Source: a virus. From it: a DNA stretch of 23,045 nt. Each line of letters begins with the position of its first letter. Positions within the stretch are counted from its first letter, which is position 1. Made by a program: the position numbers and the translations under genes. The notes beneath the pieces are model-generated. The model did no database searches and was not told the DNA's origin. It saw only the letters and a list, made by a program, of their open reading frames with translations. Below, one piece after another: positions 15,205 through 21,208 of the stretch. The stretch lies in the IMG/VR virus record IMGVR_UViG_3300023284_002951, positions 1 to 23,045 of that record. One strand, 5' to 3'.

Positions 15205-15686
15205 TGGCTGAAGCGGTAAAATTGGGCGAACCTATAGAGCTGGATATAACACTCGAGAACTCGAATCCCCTCGAGCCAAAGTTTGTGCGTGTGATATTAA
15301 AGGATAGAGCCGGTGTGGCATTGTCACAGTCCCCGGTCTCATTAACCGATCAGGGCGGGGGACGGCATTTCAATGATTCGGTCGCAAAGCCAATTGGGTC
15401 AGTATCGGCGTTTTATGAAGTATTCGAGGACGCAGGATTCGTCACACGGGATGACAATTTCGAGGATGCCACCGAACGGTATATCGACCCGCCTTTCTCT
15501 TCGGCTTTTGTCGAAGGCCCAAGAGTTTCAGCCATAATCTCTCAAGATAGGATATCGGGTAAGATTCAGGTTAATACAATAAGCGCGACAGTGGGCCAAT
15601 CTGAGGCTATTATCGGGGAGATATCATCTGACGAAATATCTGGGAAGTTGGAACAAAATAATATTAGCGGCTCGGTAGAGTGCTAG
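15204..15686 (+). CDS. Beta-rich virion accessory protein with C-terminal ISG repeats
   Basis: 160 residues. The N-terminal half ('GEPIELDITLENSNPLEPKFVRVILKDRAG') looks like an Ig-like beta-sandwich. The last 50 residues hold two related units, 'ISQDRISGKIQVNTISATVG' and 'ISSDEISGKLEQNNISGSVE', a short repeat with I-S-G every 10-12 residues that would suit a beta-solenoid or trimeric stalk. Coupled to the gene before by TAATG; the next gene follows 12 nt downstream with its own site. Function unknown; virion surface is plausible. Confidence 0.6.
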   Translation: MAEAVKLGEPIELDITLENSNPLEPKFVRVILKDRAGVALSQSPVSLTDQGGGRHFNDSVAKPIGSVSAFYEVFEDAGFVTRDDNFEDATERYIDPPFSSAFVEGPRVSAIISQDRISGKIQVNTISATVGQSEAIIGEISSDEISGKLEQNNISGSVEC

Positions 15687-15698
15687 GGAGGCTTTAAG

Positions 15699-16349
15699 AT
15701 GGCAAATGAGATCGAATTAATCAGAGGTAGAGATGGAGAGTTTTTCATAGATCTTCTGGACAAAGATGGTCGCCAGTTTCGGACACCAGATACCATAACC
15801 TTCGCCCAAGTCAGACTCCCTAAATCAGGAGGAGGCAATGTGGATCTCTTTGCCCCTCTCACCGCGGCCGTTAATGAGATCCAAAATATACTTTATAGCG
15901 CGACTCCAGATGCCGGCACCTTTAAGCTACAGGCCGGCACAGAGACCACAACGGCTTTAAATTTCGATGCCGATGCAGCGGCCATCCAAACGGCTTTAAG
16001 AGCTCTCAATCAATTCTCAGCCCTCACAGTGGCAGCTGGCAGTGATTTCGATGTGAGTTTCGTTGGAGCTGATGGAGGCCGAAATCAGCCTCTATTGGTA
16101 GCTGTGGAGATCTCTTTAACTGCTGCTTCGACTCCAGTCACAGTCGCGATCACCAAAACCATTACCGGCAAGGGTGAATTTGGTATAGACATTATCGATC
16201 CACAATGCCCGAGGTTGAGATGTGTGGTGAGTGAAGATGAAACCAATTTACTCATAAAGGCTAGTGATCAAGATATCGAGCCCATCGTTCGTCAAGGTGC
16301 TAAAGATCTTCAAATCCAGATATTTGAGCGTGCATTGAAAGTCACATAG
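15699..16349 (+). CDS. Late accessory protein with inserted 'NEIQ' beta domain
   Basis: 216 residues from ATG 15699 behind GGGAGG. A beta domain built from residues 1-55 and 158-216 ('DGEFFIDLLDKDGRQFRTPDTITFAQVRLP' ... 'GIDIIDPQCPRLRCVVSEDETNLLIKASDQDI') is split by an insert at about 59-157: 'VNEIQNILYSATPDAGTFKLQAGTETTTALNFDADAAAIQTALRAL'. The same insert type is in the baseplate J protein of this window. The outer domain resembles N-terminal domains of baseplate-associated proteins (BppU-like) only weakly. It is the last rightward late gene and its stop lies 9 nt from the stop of the opposite-strand gene. Confidence 0.65.
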   Translation: MANEIELIRGRDGEFFIDLLDKDGRQFRTPDTITFAQVRLPKSGGGNVDLFAPLTAAVNEIQNILYSATPDAGTFKLQAGTETTTALNFDADAAAIQTALRALNQFSALTVAAGSDFDVSFVGADGGRNQPLLVAVEISLTAASTPVTVAITKTITGKGEFGIDIIDPQCPRLRCVVSEDETNLLIKASDQDIEPIVRQGAKDLQIQIFERALKVT

Positions 16350-16358
16350 CATAGAATC

Positions 16359-16958
16359 TTAAATTTCGATTACCGTCTTTCGAATGGAACTTTGGAGAAA
16401 GTCCAATCCTGTCAGATTATCATTTACGGCTATCTGTATGAAGTCCCCCGTATCGCCGAACAGCATAATCTTATCCTCCAGCATATATTTACCGGCGAGC
16501 CAATCTGGGGTATTGAATACTCCTACATTGGCACCAGTACCTGGTCCCGCAATGCCGACCGCACCCCCAAAACATTGAAGAATATCGGCATTTGTGAGTA
16601 TGAGAGTCATGGTATGCGGTATCCCATTCTGTTGACATTTAATCTCAATGCCATTGGTAAGGGCCGCGCCAAGCGAGCCGAATTCACCGGGAAGAAAAGC
16701 CCCGTCATGCACGATGAAAATCGTTACATAATTTACTGCGAAAGCTTCATTGCCTGTTGGTCTATGGTCGAACACCACGGGGGTACTGGAGCCATCAACT
16801 GTCATATCCTTATTAGTGGTGGGATTACCATCTAGAGGATTCCGAAGTCTTTTATCGAACGGTACAGAGAATCTGGATGGCAACGGACTACGCTGCATCT
16901 CACGTTGGACCTTCTGCATGGTAATCTGATTGCGTAGTTGAACGTCGGATAAAGCCAT
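16359..16958 (-). CDS. Leftward gene for a putative virion structural protein
   Basis: 199 residues on the minus strand from ATG 16958-16956, preceded by a strong GGAGGTT site (plus-strand 16962-16968) at correct spacing, which decides the strand against the competing plus-strand frames. After a basic helical N-terminus (1-35) the protein is beta-rich with Gly turns ('FAVNYVTIFIVHDGAFLPGEFGSLGAALTNGIEIKCQQNG', 'TGDFIQIAVNDNLTGLDFLQSSI'), reminiscent of jelly-roll virion proteins. No signal peptide. It is the only convincing leftward gene in the window, convergent with the late operon and with its own upstream control region. Function is inferred from sequence character alone. Confidence 0.7.
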   Translation of the reverse strand: MALSDVQLRNQITMQKVQREMQRSPLPSRFSVPFDKRLRNPLDGNPTTNKDMTVDGSSTPVVFDHRPTGNEAFAVNYVTIFIVHDGAFLPGEFGSLGAALTNGIEIKCQQNGIPHTMTLILTNADILQCFGGAVGIAGPGTGANVGVFNTPDWLAGKYMLEDKIMLFGDTGDFIQIAVNDNLTGLDFLQSSIRKTVIEI

Positions 16959-16971
16959 TGGAACCTCCTGA

Positions 16972-16986
16972 TATAGACAGTCTATA
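16972..16986. promoter_or_regulatory. 15-bp palindrome TATAGAC-A-GTCTATA, operator candidate for the leftward gene
   Basis: Perfect dyad 13-27 bp upstream of the leftward start codon. On the minus strand it overlaps a possible -10 (TATAGA, 16986-16981), with TTGATA as -35 at 17007-17002 but a short 15-nt spacer. A protein bound here would block that promoter. In RNA it could also form a short hairpin just before the ribosome site. Confidence 0.4.
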
Positions 16987-17015
16987 GATTCTGGCGAGGT
17001 GTATCAACTGGACAT

Positions 17016-17048
17016 AAAAAAAGCCAAGATCTCCGGAGAAATCTTGGC
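17016..17048 (-). terminator. Rho-independent terminator for leftward transcription
   Basis: GCCAAGAT (17023-17030) pairs with ATCTTGGC (17041-17048) over 8 bp, with a partly paired 10-nt loop containing CTCCGGAG. Read on the minus strand the hairpin is followed by seven U residues (A-run at 17016-17022). There is no U-run on the plus side. It lies upstream of the leftward gene and would stop leftward readthrough into it. Confidence 0.75.
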
Positions 17049-17154
17049 CTAATACGACAACTAACGTTGGGACACTAGGTAATCGTTAAAGGGAACATAT
17101 CAACGCAATCCTCCTATGTAAATGAAGAAAAATAACTTTTTTATCTTTTCTATG

Positions 17155-17175
17155 TTGACATATTTGTCGACAAAT
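17155..17175 (+). promoter_or_regulatory. Early promoter -35 (TTGACA) overlapped by operator palindrome
   Basis: TTGACA at 17155-17160 is a perfect sigma70 -35 box; no good -10 is seen at 17 bp, so the promoter may be activator-dependent or the match may come from the operator itself. GACATATTTGTCGACAAAT (17157-17175) contains the perfect 14-bp palindrome ATTTGTCGACAAAT and a second overlapping dyad GACA-N4-TGTC. The same 19 bp recur in inverted orientation at 19376-19394. Confidence 0.55.
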
Positions 17176-17221
17176 TAGAGAGTAGATCTACCTTAATAAT
17201 ATCCAACACAGGGGGACACTA

Positions 17222-18250
17222 GTGGATATTTTCGAAGCATTTCCAGCAACAGCAAAAAATCCAAATGGGTTCAGTCGTGAGCCGATTCCAGAGATTAATA
17301 ACTATATGAGTTACTCTCGGATCAAGACCATGGCGAAGTCCATGGCCGATTACGAGTGGCGTTATATTAAAGGCAACAAGCCCGAAGACACGCCCGAGAA
17401 AGAATTCGGGCGACTGGTTCATAATATGATTTTAGAGTCAGATAAGTTTGCGAAGCACCATTCAATTAGGCCGTCGAGGGAAGATTTCGAGAACTTATTG
17501 GACACGGTCTCTGACTTAAAAGAGGAATTTAAGAAGATACTCATAAAAACTAAATCCTCTGATACCAAACCCAAATTACAAGACTGGCTCGTTAAAATAG
17601 ATCCATTCTATAGAAAGAGAATTTGGCGGTTCATTGAGGAAGATTACGAGAAGACTCTGCCCAAGGAAGCTGTAAGCCTGTCAGCACCTCAATATGACCA
17701 TATTGTCGCCATGAACTCCGCCATTGATCAGAAAGTAATCAAACATAAAATGGCTAGAGATCTAATCACCAATGGATTCCCAGAGGTCTGTGCATATTGG
17801 CATGACGAGGAACTGGAGGTAACTTGGTTTATACGCCTAGATTATCTAAAGGTGAATCCTGTACTAGACACACATTTATTCTGGGCCACAGACCTGAAAA
17901 CTACTAAAAATGGGTCTCCACTTGGCTTCTCCAAGGATGTTGCGAAATGGGGCTATCATTTCCAGAATTGGATATATCATCGGGTTGTGACAGGAATTAC
18001 AGGATGCAAGGTGAATATGGTGAATATTGCAGTGGAAAAAGTAGAGCCCATAGGCGTTGGCGTTTATGAGCCAATAATGAAAGCCAATGACACTGCTGGT
18101 TTCCAAATACGCAATTTGCTGCGCGACTGGAGAGAGTGCCATGCAAAGGGGCGATGGCCCAAATATGAAGAGAGAATTGTCCAAATTGGGCCACCAAATT
18201 GGTATTATTGGCAGGTAGAAGAACAAGCAGATATGGAGGGAGACGCATGA
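17222..18250 (+). CDS. RecE-like exonuclease (PD-(D/E)XK, exodeoxyribonuclease VIII type)
   Basis: 342 residues from GTG 17222 behind GGGGGA. Motifs in order: 'FGRLVHNMILE' (62-72), Glu188 in 'FPEVCAYW', 'WFIRLDYL' with Asp207, 'ATDLKTT' with Asp224-x-Lys226, and 'GYHFQNWIYH' (Tyr245, Gln248, Tyr252). This is the nuclease core of RecE/DUF3799-type proteins, which digest one strand of a DNA end to leave 3' overhangs. The next gene, coupled by ATGA, is the annealing protein that loads on those tails, so the pair forms a single-strand-annealing recombination system. Expression is probably under the operator at 17157-17175. Confidence 0.85.
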   Translation: MDIFEAFPATAKNPNGFSREPIPEINNYMSYSRIKTMAKSMADYEWRYIKGNKPEDTPEKEFGRLVHNMILESDKFAKHHSIRPSREDFENLLDTVSDLKEEFKKILIKTKSSDTKPKLQDWLVKIDPFYRKRIWRFIEEDYEKTLPKEAVSLSAPQYDHIVAMNSAIDQKVIKHKMARDLITNGFPEVCAYWHDEELEVTWFIRLDYLKVNPVLDTHLFWATDLKTTKNGSPLGFSKDVAKWGYHFQNWIYHRVVTGITGCKVNMVNIAVEKVEPIGVGVYEPIMKANDTAGFQIRNLLRDWRECHAKGRWPKYEERIVQIGPPNWYYWQVEEQADMEGDA

Positions 18251-18963
18251 GCGAAACAATAGATACTACAGCACAAAGAATCGAAGAGCCAAAGCCGGAG
18301 GAAAAGAAGGAAACTCTGCCTGTCGTTCGAAGTCCTTTACTAGATATCGAAATGAAAGAAGGCAGTGCAGTTCCGAAAAACATTCAAGAGATGAGGCATC
18401 TGGCCACTATATGGTTGGATGGTGGTGTTCCCAAGTCCTATAAAAACTGGCAGCAGATTGTCTCAGGAATGTCATTCGCCCGAGGGCTAGGACTTCCGGT
18501 CGATGTCTCTTCACTCAAAAATATTGCGGTCATCAATGGCAACCCTTCTCTATGGGGTGATTTGCCTAAGAAGTTAGCCGAAGACTCAGGAGAGCTGGAG
18601 GAGTTTGATGAATATCTAATTGATAAGAATCACAAGCGTATTGAGTTTATAGACAGTTGGGACCAAATATATGCCGCTGTTTGTGTGATCAAGAAAAAAG
18701 ATCAGCCAGAAAAGAAATTCACTTTTACTCGATTTCAGGCCGAGCAAGGTATCCAAGGGGTAAAAGCCATTTGGAAGGGATATTATGATGTGATGATGAT
18801 CCGTAAGGTTAGGGCTAGAGCTCTTAACTCAGAATTTACATCTGTCCTCGGTGGCCGAAGCATTGCTGAGCATGATCATAACTTTGCTCCAGATGCCAAT
18901 GGCATGGAACAAAGAATTAAAGACGTAACGAATACAGTTTCAAACGATTTAGATCACTTGTAG
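18247..18963 (+). CDS. RecT-like single-strand DNA annealing protein
   Basis: 238 residues from ATG 18247, overlapping the exonuclease stop as ATGA; an in-frame ATG at 18199 lies inside the exonuclease and is unlikely. Residues 71-105 ('IVSGMSFARGLGLPVDVSSLKNIAVINGNPSLWGD') match the RecT core, in which a Gly-rich helix leads to the 'i.viNGkp.l.gd' strand. Then 'FTFTRFQAEQ', 'IWKGYYDVMMIRKVRARAL' follow, the usual second half where RecT proteins have 'P..M...RA...a.R'. It anneals complementary single strands during phage recombination and replication. The C-terminal acidic/His tail is not conserved. Confidence 0.85.
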   Translation: MSETIDTTAQRIEEPKPEEKKETLPVVRSPLLDIEMKEGSAVPKNIQEMRHLATIWLDGGVPKSYKNWQQIVSGMSFARGLGLPVDVSSLKNIAVINGNPSLWGDLPKKLAEDSGELEEFDEYLIDKNHKRIEFIDSWDQIYAAVCVIKKKDQPEKKFTFTRFQAEQGIQGVKAIWKGYYDVMMIRKVRARALNSEFTSVLGGRSIAEHDHNFAPDANGMEQRIKDVTNTVSNDLDHL

Positions 18964-18972
18964 GAGGTAAGA

Positions 18973-19362
18973 ATGGAAGCAGCGAACGAGATTAACCCAG
19001 AAGCTATTAAGCTTATTATTCCATTGGCTTTGGAAAAAATTGATTATAGCGAGATAGCAGAGAAGGCGAATGAGGCAGGATTCACCACTAAAACCGGCAA
19101 GGCTTGGACGGGAAGCACTATCTCTTATGTATGTCGGGAACATAATATCCACCGCCAAAACAAGAAGTCAGGCTATCGCAAAAAAGGTAAGTTAATTACC
19201 ACAGATGTCCCTGAGAGGCCCAGAACGGGCTACCACAAGGCGGCAGCTATCCATCGCAAACTAGAGGCAGGGGAAATCTTAACAGTGGACGAGGTGGAAT
19301 TTGTGGCCCAGAGGATATATTTAGGGTCAAGGCTGCCAACTTTGCAAGATGAATCACTCTGA
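18973..19362 (+). CDS. Helix-turn-helix-like DNA-binding protein
   Basis: 129 residues from ATG 18973 behind TAGGAGG. 'YSEIAEKANEAGFTTKTGKAWTGSTISYVCREHNI' (about 25-60) resembles the tri-helical recombinase-type HTH ('ia..Ln..G..tr.G..Ws...v..il') without a catalytic domain. It is followed by a very basic linker ('RQNKKSGYRKKGK') and a helical C-terminus. Its position between the two copies of the early operator makes it a candidate regulator of them, but that link is only inference. Confidence 0.65.
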   Translation: MEAANEINPEAIKLIIPLALEKIDYSEIAEKANEAGFTTKTGKAWTGSTISYVCREHNIHRQNKKSGYRKKGKLITTDVPERPRTGYHKAAAIHRKLEAGEILTVDEVEFVAQRIYLGSRLPTLQDESL

Positions 19363-19394
19363 TATTTGTCAGTATATTTGTCGACAAATATGTC
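19362..19394 (+). promoter_or_regulatory. Second early promoter with operator: 18-bp palindrome plus half-site
   Basis: ATATTTGTCGACAAATAT (19374-19391) is a perfect 18-bp palindrome; the half-site ATATTTGTC is repeated just before it (19362-19370), 12 bp out of step. A candidate sigma70 promoter fits exactly over it: TTGTCA (19366-19371), 17-bp spacer, TATGTC (19389-19394, weak). A repressor bound to the palindrome would cover the spacer. It drives the small early genes from 19434. Confidence 0.55.
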
Positions 19395-19433
19395 TACATG
19401 GGTTAGTATGAATTTAGCTAACGAGGAGACATA

Positions 19434-19667
19434 ATGGGAAATATAAAAGAAGTGCCCGGTCGATTTAATCCATCGATCGGTACTATCCGTCATTACGAAT
19501 CCGACAAGAATACTAGGTTTTATGCCAAATGTTGTACTTGTGGCCGTATGACCGCTGATGACAAAGAGTTGCCAATGTATCGCAGGATCGATCAAAGAAT
19601 GAAAGATCAAAAAACAGGTAAAACTATAAATTCCCGATATTACTGCGGCTGTCGAGGATGGGACTAA
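19434..19667 (+). CDS. Small zinc-binding-type protein
   Basis: 77 residues from ATG 19434 behind CGAGGAGA, the first gene after the second operator. Cys pairs 'CCTCGRM' and 'YYCGCRGWD' (C-x-x-C ... C-x-C spacing) suggest one metal site. No family recognised. Early position and small size are typical of phage host-takeover or accessory proteins. Confidence 0.6.
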   Translation: MGNIKEVPGRFNPSIGTIRHYESDKNTRFYAKCCTCGRMTADDKELPMYRRIDQRMKDQKTGKTINSRYYCGCRGWD

Positions 19668-19688
19668 TAATAACCCCGAGGAGGGATC

Positions 19689-20063
19689 ATGCAGATTTTA
19701 GTGATTGATGATCATGAAGAATTGCTGAATACAACAAAAGAGATTTTGGAAGATGTAGGGCATAACTGTTCTACGGCTTTGGATGGTGAGGCAGCGCTGA
19801 AGTTATTTCAAGAAGACGATTTTGATTTAATTATAACAGATGTCCAAATGCCGAGAATGGGTGGAATTGAACTCATCACTTTAATTCGTCGCGGGGATAA
19901 ACATCCAAATATTCCGATAATGGCCACCAGCGGGAATATGAATACATATGAAGCAGCCCTTAAAGATATTGGGGCGACTTATACTATTTGTAAGACGGAT
20001 GGTGATGGGCTTTATAGAGTGATCGATGAAGTTTCGACAGCTTTGGTTGCTGAAGGGGCATAG
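19689..20063 (+). CDS. Stand-alone response-regulator receiver domain (CheY-like)
   Basis: 124 residues from ATG 19689 behind GAGGAGG. All receiver landmarks are present: acidic pair Asp7-Asp8 ('ILVIDDHEE'), phospho-acceptor Asp51 in 'DLIITDVQMPRMGG', Thr80-Ser81 in 'IPIMATSG' and Lys102 in 'ICKTDG', where most receivers have 'KP'. There is no output domain, so it would act by binding a partner or by taking phosphate from host histidine kinases. No kinase is in the window. It is followed 1 nt later by a small RHH-like gene that could be its output partner. Confidence 0.88.
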   Translation: MQILVIDDHEELLNTTKEILEDVGHNCSTALDGEAALKLFQEDDFDLIITDVQMPRMGGIELITLIRRGDKHPNIPIMATSGNMNTYEAALKDIGATYTICKTDGDGLYRVIDEVSTALVAEGA

Positions 20064-20064
20064 T

Positions 20065-20241
20065 GTGGAGAACAAAACAACTGCCGATTATGCGGCCAAG
20101 AAAGAAGTCGCCACAGTCCCTTTTGGCGGTCGATTGCCGATGTGGAAGAAACAGAAAGTGATGGAGAAAATTAAAAAGGATGGCATAGCATCCCAACAGG
20201 CCCTTATAGAGGCCATGGTAGAGAGGTATCTAGATGAGTGA
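20065..20241 (+). CDS. Small protein, possible ribbon-helix-helix DNA-binding
   Basis: 58 residues from GTG 20065, with GAAGGGG 7 nt upstream; an in-frame ATG at 20026 inside the receiver gene is less likely. The last 40 residues 'GGRLPMWKKQKVMEKIKKDGIASQQALIEAMVERYLDE' have a strand-helix-helix profile like Arc/MetJ-type repressors, but no diagnostic motif. Adjacent to the receiver gene and overlapping the next gene by 8 nt. Confidence 0.5.
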   Translation: MENKTTADYAAKKEVATVPFGGRLPMWKKQKVMEKIKKDGIASQQALIEAMVERYLDE

Positions 20242-20665
20242 AATAACACGAGTGGACATTAATCAGAGTAATGAGCAAATTCAAAATCAATTAGATACGG
20301 TAAATGTGACGGCGCCGGAGGCTGCCATTTTTAATTTAATGGATGGGCTAACTGAGGAGATTTATTCTCGGCTGTATCCTGATCCCGAGGAAGATCCTGA
20401 AGCGCAAAACCCGGAGGCGAAAAGTGAAATTAAATCCGCCTTAGACCAATTTGTGAAGGATCACATTGTGCGATTCCAAAATTCAGAGCCTGTTCGTCCT
20501 AACCTGTATCCTGAAAATGAAGAGTATAGGAGAATATTAAACAATGCACTATTTGAAGTAATGTCAGGCGAAATAGTAGAAGCCTGTGGCATACCATCTT
20601 TCGATGCTAATGAAGAAGTGCAGACAATGACACTCTATATAGTAGCAGTCGAGAAAGTATTTTAA
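20234..20665 (+). CDS. Hypothetical acidic protein
   Basis: 143 residues from ATG 20234 behind GAGAGG. Strongly acidic centre ('YPDPEEDPEAQNPEAKSEI'), helical elsewhere, with two Pro-rich turns containing 'LYP'. No Cys cluster, membrane segment or known motif. Acidic early phage proteins sometimes mimic DNA or bind host enzymes, but nothing in the sequence shows this. Last gene before the hairpin-controlled zinc-ribbon gene. Confidence 0.6.
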   Translation: MSEITRVDINQSNEQIQNQLDTVNVTAPEAAIFNLMDGLTEEIYSRLYPDPEEDPEAQNPEAKSEIKSALDQFVKDHIVRFQNSEPVRPNLYPENEEYRRILNNALFEVMSGEIVEACGIPSFDANEEVQTMTLYIVAVEKVF

Positions 20666-20683
20666 TCCATTGACCTTTTATTT

Positions 20684-20715
20684 CCCCGATAGCAAGATCT
20701 ATCTCTATCGGGGGG
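20684..20715 (+). promoter_or_regulatory. Hairpin that sequesters the ribosome binding site of the next gene
   Basis: CCCCGATAG (20684-20692) pairs perfectly with CTATCGGGG (20705-20713) around a 12-nt loop; two U-G pairs can extend it to 20715. The 3' arm contains the G6 run (20710-20715) that is the only ribosome site for ATG 20719. No U-run follows on either strand, so it is not a terminator. Confidence 0.65.
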
Positions 20716-20718
20716 CAC

Positions 20719-21138
20719 ATGGATTTCGACGAAATAACTCTCAAACTTAACAATCTAGTAAATCTCTTTAAAAAGGCTTCAGGGCTTTCGAAAACGCCCT
20801 CTAGACGCATGGAATATGACAGGCAGTCATCTCTTATAAATGACACTATTGCCATTCTAGGGGCTTATATAGAGCCGTGGATCTGCCCAGATTGTGGGCA
20901 TGTCATAAAAATACCTGTTTGTTTAAAAGATCCAGGCAGATGCCCGAAATGCTGCAATAATAGAATGCTGACCTATTCCTACCATGAAATAAAACGTATG
21001 GACGGTCAGTTGCGTCTGACACTCCAATGTGTGGAATATTACTCGAAGCAACATAACGGACAGATCGCAACAGAAACTTTAAGAAATTTATCCAAGGCAT
21101 ACAGCGTCGACCTTAAAAAAAGAAGTTCTCAACTGTGA
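20719..21138 (+). CDS. Zinc-ribbon protein
   Basis: 139 residues from ATG 20719, 3 nt after a GGGGGG site that lies in a hairpin. A helical N-terminus (1-55) leads to a zinc ribbon 'WICPDCGHVIKI..C.....RCPKCCNNRM' (C-x2-C ... C-x2-C) at about 55-85, then 'TYSYHEIKRMDGQLRLTLQCVEYYSKQ'. Could bind DNA or RNA near the replication genes. No named family recognised. Confidence 0.65.
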   Translation: MDFDEITLKLNNLVNLFKKASGLSKTPSRRMEYDRQSSLINDTIAILGAYIEPWICPDCGHVIKIPVCLKDPGRCPKCCNNRMLTYSYHEIKRMDGQLRLTLQCVEYYSKQHNGQIATETLRNLSKAYSVDLKKRSSQL

Positions 21139-21208
21139 AAGGATACTCTATAAACTTTCCACAGACTAAAGTCTTAATGCAACAGGGACACATCGGGGGG
21201 GGTAATTC

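Larger units (their letters stand above)
16959..17221. other. Divergent intergenic control region
   Basis: 263 bp without a gene between the leftward structural-type gene and the rightward recombination genes. From left to right it holds the minus-strand ribosome site, a 15-bp palindrome, a weak minus-strand promoter, a leftward terminator, a direct repeat GGGACACTAG (17069-17078 and 17213-17222, the second overlapping the next start), an AT-rich stretch (17120-17155) and a TTGACA overlapping an operator-like palindrome. Confidence 0.7.

Noticed and set aside
16340-16385. Bidirectional terminator between the convergent genes
   Set aside because: Only 4-bp dyads (AATC/GATT) and no U-run; nothing convincing in the 9-nt gap or near it.
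16392-16835. 147-residue plus-strand frame opposite the leftward gene
   Set aside because: The minus-strand frame is longer, has GGAGGTT at the right spacing and a protein-like beta pattern; the plus frame has neither.
16359-17048. Invertible DNA segment (phase-variable fibre gene)
   Set aside because: No inverted repeats flanking the leftward gene were found and no invertase gene is in the window.
21146-21175. Possible DnaA boxes (TTTCCACAG and TATCCTTTCACAG-like) before the initiator gene
   Set aside because: Only about 7 of 9 positions fit the TTATNCACA consensus; single weak matches are expected by chance.
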